DNA of 9,637 nucleotides, taken from the NCBI GenBank assembly GCA_025965735.1, contig JAOPWK010000247.1, positions 1-9,637 on the forward strand, in the 5' to 3' direction. Positions 6,056 to 9,637 of this stretch are shown here, one piece after another. Position numbers and translations under genes: made by a program. Every line of letters starts with the position of its first letter. Position 1 is the stretch's first letter. The DNA is from Frankiales bacterium. GTDB lineage: Bacteria > Actinomycetota > Actinomycetes > Mycobacteriales > SCTD01. Under the pieces are notes generated by a model. That model was not told the DNA's origin. It was given only the letters and a program-made list of their open reading frames with translations, and did not search any database.

Positions 6056-6631
6056 CTAGCGACGCAGCGCGAGCACTCCCGGCGGCGGCAGCCCGGCCGT
6101 CGCGCACAGCAGGTCGCACCAGGCGAGCAGGTGCACGCCGAGGTCGATCGCGCCGGTGTCGTCCGGCAGCGGCGTCCACGAGGCGCGGACCTCGACCTCG
6201 CTGACCTCGTCGGCGTCCTCGATCTGCCCGAAGCGGCACGACACGGTGCGGGTGACGGTGCCCCCTGCCGCGGTGTGCCGGGCGTCGCGGTCCTGCAGCG
6301 AGTCGGTCAGCCAGGACCAGCCGACCTGCGCCAGCGCCGGGTCCGCGGCCATCTCGGCCTCCACATCGGCGGACACGAAGGCGACGACGCGGGTGTCGCC
6401 GCGCCAGCCGTCCTGCCCGGCGGGGTCGTGCAGCACCACGAAGCGCCCGCTCGCGACCTGCTCGTCGCCGCGGCCGACCTCGGCCGAGACGGCCACCGCG
6501 AAGGGCGCCAGCCGCTTGGGTGCCGGCACCTCCTCGAGGTCCAGTCCGGCGCGGCCGTGCGCGGTCAGCGCCGCCCGCAGTCCCTCGACGGCAGCGCGGA
6601 ACTGCTCGGGGAGCGCCGCGGCCTCGGTCAC
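6056..6631 (-). CDS. DUF3000 family protein, function unknown
   Basis: This is a 191-residue cytoplasmic protein I recognise as DUF3000, an actinobacterial family of unknown function. The hallmarks are the N-terminal FRAAVEGLRAAL, then LEEVPAPKRLAPFA and VSAEV near residues 35-57, and the C-terminal VEVRASWTPLPDD and LLAWCDLLCATAGLPPPGV. There is no signal peptide or membrane helix and I see no catalytic motif. I start it at the GTG at 6631, where family similarity begins; the frame stays open to 6781, but that extension overlaps the divergent transporter. No Shine-Dalgarno is present. TACCTT six bases upstream suggests a leaderless mRNA starting at the GTG. As I recall, DUF3000 genes usually sit between hemE and the NarL-type regulator plus rnd; here all four are present but separated by accessory genes. 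A housekeeping role linked to haem or RNA metabolism is only a guess. Confidence 0.85.
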   Translation of the reverse strand: MTEAAALPEQFRAAVEGLRAALTAHGRAGLDLEEVPAPKRLAPFAVAVSAEVGRGDEQVASGRFVVLHDPAGQDGWRGDTRVVAFVSADVEAEMAADPALAQVGWSWLTDSLQDRDARHTAAGGTVTRTVSCRFGQIEDADEVSEVEVRASWTPLPDDTGAIDLGVHLLAWCDLLCATAGLPPPGVLALRR

Positions 6632-6637
6632 AGCCGG

Positions 6638-6643
6638 AAGGTA
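6638..6643 (-). promoter_or_regulatory. Leaderless-type -10 element for the DUF3000 gene (TACCTT)
   Basis: TACCTT on the minus strand matches TANNNT and is followed by exactly six bases and then the GTG start at 6631, placing the expected transcription start on the start codon. No -35 is evident. It is divergent from, and only about 40 bases away from, the transporter's -10 element, inside a 61-base intergenic region. Confidence 0.6.
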
Positions 6644-6679
6644 CGACCAGGAGGAGCCCGCAGCGGTTCGGCGCGCCGC

Positions 6680-6685
6680 TAGCGT
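6680..6685 (+). promoter_or_regulatory. Leaderless-type -10 element for the EamA transporter gene (TAGCGT)
   Basis: TAGCGT matches TANNNT and is followed by seven bases and then the GTG at 6693; no Shine-Dalgarno is present in that spacer. This is the clearest leaderless arrangement in the window and also fixes the transporter's start. No obvious -35. Confidence 0.65.
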
Positions 6686-6692
6686 CGCGACG

Positions 6693-7532
6693 GTGCCCGT
6701 GCTCCTCGCCCTGTTCGCCAGCCTGCTCTGGGGAACCGCCGACTTCCTCGGCGGGACCGCCTCGCGGAAGCTGCCCACCACCTCCGTCGTGGGGGTCTCT
6801 CAGCTCGTGGCGCTACTCGGCCTCGTGCCGGTCGCCGTCCTGGCCGGCGCGCTCGACGAGCCGCGCGCGTACCTCCTGGCGGGTGTGGCGGCCGGTGTCG
6901 TGGGGCCGCTCGCGCTGGCGGCCTTCTACCGGGCGCTGTCGGTCGGCACGATGGGCGTCGTCGCTCCCGTCGCCGCGCTGGGCGTGGTGGTGCCGGTGGC
7001 CTTCGGCCTCGCCGGCGGCGAGTCGCCGAGCGGGCTGCAGCTGGCCGGCATCGTCGCCGCGGTGGTCGGTGTCGTGCTGGCCAGCGGCCCGGAGCTGAAG
7101 GGCGGCGGCGCCAAGCCGCTCGTGCTGGCCGGCCTGGCGGCTGTCGGCTTCGGCGCGGTGTTCCTGCTGCTGGCCGAGGGCTCCGAGGGCGGGTCGCTCG
7201 GGTCGGTCGTCATGACGCTCCTGACCATGCGCCTGACGACCGTGCTGCTGATGACGGCCCTGATGCTCGCCACGCGGCGCTTCGAGCTGCACGTGCGCCG
7301 CAGCGAGCTGCCGGTGCTGGTGGTGGTCGGCGCGTTCGACGTCGGCGCCAACGCCGCCTTCGCCGTGGCCTCGCAGAGCGACCTCATCAGCGTGACCGCG
7401 GTCCTCGCCTCGCTCTACCCGGTGGTCACGGTCCTGCTGGCCCGGCAGGTGCACGGCGAGCGGCTGGTCGGCCCGCAGCTGCCCGGCGTCGGGCTGGCGC
7501 TCGTCGGGGTCGTGCTGCTCGCAGGCGGCTAG
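6693..7532 (+). CDS. EamA-family (drug/metabolite transporter superfamily) permease
   Basis: This 279-residue, very hydrophobic protein belongs to the DMT superfamily. It should have ten membrane helices arranged as two EamA repeats, with the second beginning near residue 141 after the polar stretch ELKGGGAK. The N-terminus (LLALFASLLWGTADFLGGTA) and the region after the fourth helix (FYRALSVGTMGVVAPVAALG) are typical of EamA permeases, as is the C-terminal half (FAVASQSDLISVTAVLASLY). Such proteins export or take up small metabolites; nothing here reveals the substrate. I start at the GTG at 6693 because TAGCGT lies seven bases upstream and the first helix begins immediately. The GTG at 6699 is an alternative, and the open frame back to 6156 is antisense to DUF3000. 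It is divergent from DUF3000. Its 3' end faces a 305-base stretch without a convincing gene. Confidence 0.9.
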   Translation: MPVLLALFASLLWGTADFLGGTASRKLPTTSVVGVSQLVALLGLVPVAVLAGALDEPRAYLLAGVAAGVVGPLALAAFYRALSVGTMGVVAPVAALGVVVPVAFGLAGGESPSGLQLAGIVAAVVGVVLASGPELKGGGAKPLVLAGLAAVGFGAVFLLLAEGSEGGSLGSVVMTLLTMRLTTVLLMTALMLATRRFELHVRRSELPVLVVVGAFDVGANAAFAVASQSDLISVTAVLASLYPVVTVLLARQVHGERLVGPQLPGVGLALVGVVLLAGG

Positions 7533-7837
7533 CGCTCAGGTGCAGCGCGCACCGGCGATGATCACGACATCGGTGGTCCTGGACCGGTGCTGGAGCCGGT
7601 CGGGTCGCGCAGCCTGTCCAGCCGGGTGCGCGGCGTCGACGAGCGCGCGCGCCCGGACCTGCCCTCGCTGCGGCGGGGTCGCCGACGGCACGCTCGGCGA
7701 GTCGGCCGGGCACGTCTGCCGGCGCCGCCGCCGCTGGGCGCCGCTGCTCGTCCTTCCCCTCGCCGTCGCCGCGGCCGAGCATGTAGATCTCGAGCGCGCT
7801 GGCGGCAGAGCTCGCCGCCGTCACGCCCCGCGGCTGA
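7533..7837. other. Gap of about 305 bases without a supported gene
   Basis: I find no convincing gene between the transporter and the zinc-ribbon gene. The plus frame open from 7540 carries a CPRCGG stretch followed by Arg runs and then crosses the zinc-ribbon gene in antisense; the minus frames are Ala/Arg/Pro-rich and lack a start with a ribosome binding site. One minus frame ends in TTDVVIIAGAR just before a stop next to the transporter's end, which resembles a thiolase N-terminus and may be a remnant or chance. Visible inverted repeats are GGTGC-AGCGC-GCACC (7539-7553) and GACCGG...CCGGTC (7582-7601). I see no tRNA, IS end or CRISPR repeat. Confidence 0.5.
7539..7553 (+). terminator. Short hairpin after the EamA gene, weak terminator candidate
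   Basis: GGTGC and GCACC pair around a five-base loop, starting seven bases after the transporter stop codon. The stem is only five pairs long and no T-run follows, so it would be at best a weak U-less terminator. A second six-pair hairpin with an eight-base loop follows at 7582-7601. Confidence 0.2.
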
Positions 7838-8008
7838 TCAGGCTGCGGCGTACTCCACGACCACGACCTCGTCGTGGATGCCCACGACGATGGCGAAGCC
7901 GCACTCGACGCAGGAGAGGTCGAGGCAGTCGGCACCGTGGCCGTCGGCGCACGGCGGTACCTCGAAGGCCTTCTCGTCCATGCACTCAGCGCACCAGCGG
8001 ATCTCCAT
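7838..8008 (-). CDS. Small zinc-ribbon-like protein, 56 residues, function unknown
   Basis: This 56-residue acidic protein is unusually rich in cysteine: C6 and C9 (WCAEC), C20, C28, and C33 and C36 (CVECG), with H24 in GHGADC. The two CxxC knuckles 24 residues apart suggest a zinc ribbon; C20, C28 and H24 could bind a second metal or stabilise the fold. A hydrophobic beta-strand end ([16 protein letters not shown]) follows. There is no membrane segment. I chose the ATG at 8008 because on the minus strand TGT-CACCGT followed by seven bases precedes it, a leaderless pattern; the in-frame GTG at 8029 is an alternative. It is divergent from hemE across 75 bases. Similar small proteins seem to occur beside hemE in other actinobacteria, but I cannot verify that here. 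Possible roles are a protein-protein adaptor or metal site; no function is assigned. Confidence 0.75.
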   Translation of the reverse strand: MEIRWCAECMDEKAFEVPPCADGHGADCLDLSCVECGFAIVVGIHDEVVVVEYAAA

Positions 8009-8015
8009 GACCAGA

Positions 8016-8021
8016 ACGGTG
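8016..8021 (-). promoter_or_regulatory. Leaderless-type extended -10 for the zinc-ribbon gene (CACCGT)
   Basis: CACCGT has the key A at position 2 and T at position 6, is preceded by TGT (an extended -10 motif) and lies seven bases before the ATG at 8008. No Shine-Dalgarno is close to that ATG; the only GGAGG is about 20 bases further upstream. Confidence 0.4.
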
Positions 8022-8070
8022 ACACGCACCTCCGACAGTTCCGGGGAGGCGCGCCGCGAGCACCGTCTGG

Positions 8071-8076
8071 GACGAT
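8071..8076 (+). promoter_or_regulatory. Leaderless-type -10 for hemE (GACGAT)
   Basis: GACGAT has A at position 2 and T at position 6, is preceded by TGG, and lies seven bases before the ATG at 8084; the spacer GGTCGGG is not a good Shine-Dalgarno. It favours ATG 8084 over the in-frame ATG at 8075, which would overlap the hexamer. Confidence 0.45.
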
Positions 8077-8083
8077 GGTCGGG

Positions 8084-9154
8084 ATGACCGCTGATGGCTC
8101 CGCGCCCACCTCCGCCGCCCGCAACGCCGCCCGCACCGCCACCCGCGAGTCCGCCTTCGTCAAGGCCTGCCACCGCGAGCCGGTCCCGCACACCCCGGTC
8201 TGGTTCATGCGGCAGGCCGGCCGGGCGCTGCCGGAGTACCGCGCGCTGCGTGAGGGCACCGAGATGCTCCAGGCATGCACGACGCCTGACCTCGTCACCG
8301 AGATCACGCTGCAGCCGGTCCGCCGCTACGGCGTCGACGCGGCCATCTTCTTCTCCGACATCGTCGTGCCGCTCAAGGCCATCGGGGTCGACCTCGACAT
8401 CGTGCCGGGGGTCGGTCCCGTGGTCGCCCAGCCGTTCCGCACCGAGCAGGACCTCGACCGGCTGCCGGCGCTCACACCCGAGCACGTCCCGTACGTCACC
8501 GAGGCGGTCCAGGCGCTGACCGGCGAGCTGGGGGCGACGCCGCTGATCGGCTTCGCCGGCGCCCCCTTCACCCTGGCCAGCTACCTGGTCGAGGGCGGGC
8601 CGAGCAAGAACCACGCCGCGACCAAGGCCCTCATGTACGGCCAGCCGGCGCTGTGGTCGGCACTGCTCGACCGGCTGGCCACCATCACGCTCGGTTTCCT
8701 GCGCGTGCAGATCGACGCGGGCGTCAGCGCCGTCCAGCTGTTCGACTCCTGGGTCGGCGCGCTGCCGGCGGCCGACTACCGCGCGTACGTGCAGCCGCAC
8801 AGCGCCCGCGTCCTCGCGGCCGTCGCGGACGTCCCGCGCATCCACTTCGGCGTCGGCACCGGCGAGCTGCTGCACGACATGGGCCAGGCAGGCGCGGACG
8901 TCGTCGGCGTCGACTGGCGGGTCCCGCTGTCGGACGCGGTGCAGCGCATCGGTCCGGGCAAGGCGGTGCAGGGCAACCTGGACCCGACGCTGGTGTTCGC
9001 GCCCGAGGAGGTCGTCGCGCGCAAGGTCCGCGAGACGCTCGAGCAGGGGCGGGCGGCCGAGGGCCACGTGTTCAACCTCGGGCACGGCGTCCTGCCGGAG
9101 ACCGATCCCGACGCGCTGCTACGCGTCGTCGAGCTGGTTCACGCCGGGCTGTAG
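8084..9154 (+). CDS. hemE: Uroporphyrinogen decarboxylase
   Basis: HemE converts uroporphyrinogen III to coproporphyrinogen III by removing four acetate carboxyl groups, a cytoplasmic step of haem synthesis. The 356-residue product from ATG 8084 has the usual length. The signature is at 38-47 ([10 protein letters not shown]), with R43 and R47 that bind the substrate carboxylates. The catalytic Asp is D92 (FFSDI), followed by Tyr167 (ASYLVEGG), Ser222 (FDSWVG) and His334 ([12 protein letters not shown]), which match the human active-site residues D86, Y164, S219 and H339. The first 20 or so residues are a low-complexity Ala/Thr/Arg stretch. The frame is open back to 7874, but that part is antisense to the zinc-ribbon gene. 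Its last 36 bases overlap the 3' end of the opposing MFS gene. DUF3000, the response regulator and rnd lie further left, as in the conserved actinobacterial neighbourhood. Confidence 0.97.
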   Translation: MTADGSAPTSAARNAARTATRESAFVKACHREPVPHTPVWFMRQAGRALPEYRALREGTEMLQACTTPDLVTEITLQPVRRYGVDAAIFFSDIVVPLKAIGVDLDIVPGVGPVVAQPFRTEQDLDRLPALTPEHVPYVTEAVQALTGELGATPLIGFAGAPFTLASYLVEGGPSKNHAATKALMYGQPALWSALLDRLATITLGFLRVQIDAGVSAVQLFDSWVGALPAADYRAYVQPHSARVLAAVADVPRIHFGVGTGELLHDMGQAGADVVGVDWRVPLSDAVQRIGPGKAVQGNLDPTLVFAPEEVVARKVRETLEQGRAAEGHVFNLGHGVLPETDPDALLRVVELVHAGL

Positions 9155-9637
9155 CCACCGCGCGCACAGCCCGGCGCTCAGCAGCACGACCGCAGCAGCG
9201 CCGAGCAGCGCCAGCCGGACGCTGGTGACGTACGACGATTCGGCCGCGGCCCTCAGCTGCAGCAGGCCCTCGAGCGGCACCTGGTCGCCGGCCAGGCGCA
9301 GGACCTCCCGCTGCGTGGCACCTCGCAGCAGCGCCTCCACGAGCACCTCGGTCCTGCCGTCGGGCACGCCCAGGTCGAGCAGGCGGCGTACGAGGTCGCT
9401 GCCCAGGCGGGCCACCACCAGCGCGCCGAGACCCGCCACGGCGACGACGCCGCCGAGCTCGCGCGCGACGTTGACCGTGGCGGCAGCCAGCCCTGAACGG
9501 GTGCGTGCCACGGCGTCCAGGCTCGCCGTGACCACCGGTGCCGTGGTCAGGCCGATGCCGACGCCGGCGAGGGCGAGCAGCGCACCGAGCTCGAGGTCGG
9601 AGATGGCCTTCTCGAGCCGGAGCCCGGTCAGTGCGAG
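9119..9637 (-). CDS. MFS transporter, DHA2 (EmrB/QacA) type, C-terminal part only
   Basis: The 172 residues visible before the right edge are the C-terminal part of a larger drug/proton antiporter-like permease; the start and most helices lie outside the window. The first visible segment ([20 protein letters not shown], near codons 16-35) followed by a stretch including [19 protein letters not shown] is the pattern found in 14-helix DHA2 exporters. A polar loop (about residues 80-125) with many Leu and Glu residues separates it from the final helix ([21 protein letters not shown]), as in EmrB/QacA proteins. The stop (TAG) lies inside the end of hemE, giving a 36-base tail-to-tail overlap; the last residues, [11 protein letters not shown], are read opposite hemE codons. 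The substrate cannot be judged from this part. DHA2 assignment is by pattern only. Confidence 0.85.
   Translation of the reverse strand, partial: LALTGLRLEKAISDLELGALLALAGVGIGLTTAPVVTASLDAVARTRSGLAAATVNVARELGGVVAVAGLGALVVARLGSDLVRRLLDLGVPDGRTEVLVEALLRGATQREVLRLAGDQVPLEGLLQLRAAAESSYVTSVRLALLGAAAVVLLSAGLCARWLQPGVNQLDDA

Noticed and set aside
6156..6692. N-terminal extension of the EamA transporter frame
   Set aside because: Ser/Thr/Ala-rich and antisense to DUF3000; the permease begins with its first membrane helix right after GTG 6693.
6632..6781. N-terminal extension of the DUF3000 frame to the ATG at 6781
   Set aside because: It overlaps the start of the transporter on the other strand and lies beyond where similarity to the family begins; the leaderless pattern supports GTG 6631.
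7540..8010. Plus-strand frame of 156 codons containing CPRCGG
   Set aside because: It crosses the zinc-ribbon gene in antisense, has no ribosome binding site and turns into Arg/Pro-rich text; the CxxC motif alone is not enough.
7874..8083. N-terminal extension of hemE to 7874
   Set aside because: It is antisense to the zinc-ribbon gene and gives a protein longer than the family; ATG 8084 gives the usual length and has a -10-like hexamer at the right distance.

Overview
The window is very GC-rich, uses GTG starts freely, and carries a hemE / DUF3000 / NarL-type regulator / ribonuclease D gene set. Together these point to a high-GC actinobacterium (Actinomycetota). A lineage near Geodermatophilales or Frankiales is possible, but I cannot fix the family from sequence alone. 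Every call rests on reading translations and motifs by eye; no database was searched.

Layout from left to right. A 3'-truncated ribonuclease D gene (minus strand, cut by the left edge) lies 27 bases downstream of a NarL/LuxR-type response regulator (minus). Divergent from the regulator, across 186 bases, is a tightly coupled plus-strand trio: a secreted subtilisin-like protease ending in six SANSW pentapeptides, a roughly six-pass membrane protein with a GAF-like cytoplasmic domain, and a HisKA_3-type sensor histidine kinase. The two junctions overlap as ATGA and GTGA. A small stand-alone cyclic-nucleotide-binding-domain protein follows (plus). Converging on it is a DUF3000 gene (minus), which is divergent from an EamA-family transporter (plus). 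After about 305 bases without a convincing gene comes a 56-residue four-or-more-cysteine zinc-ribbon-like protein (minus), divergent from hemE, uroporphyrinogen decarboxylase (plus). The right edge cuts a DHA2-type MFS transporter gene (minus) whose 3' end overlaps the end of hemE by 36 bases.

How the genes fit together. hemE (haem synthesis), DUF3000, the response regulator and ribonuclease D form, as I recall, a conserved actinobacterial neighbourhood. Here that core appears to be interrupted by two accessory blocks: protease/membrane sensor/kinase/cNMP protein, and EamA transporter/zinc-ribbon. The kinase and the divergent response regulator are the obvious two-component pair. The translationally coupled secreted protease and membrane GAF protein suggest an extracytoplasmic protease-linked signalling unit; this is the most interesting content of the window, but the link is inferred from gene order.

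Several genes lack a Shine-Dalgarno sequence and instead show a -10-like hexamer (A at position 2, T at position 6) 6 to 8 bases before the start codon. This is the pattern expected of leaderless transcripts, which are common in actinobacteria.
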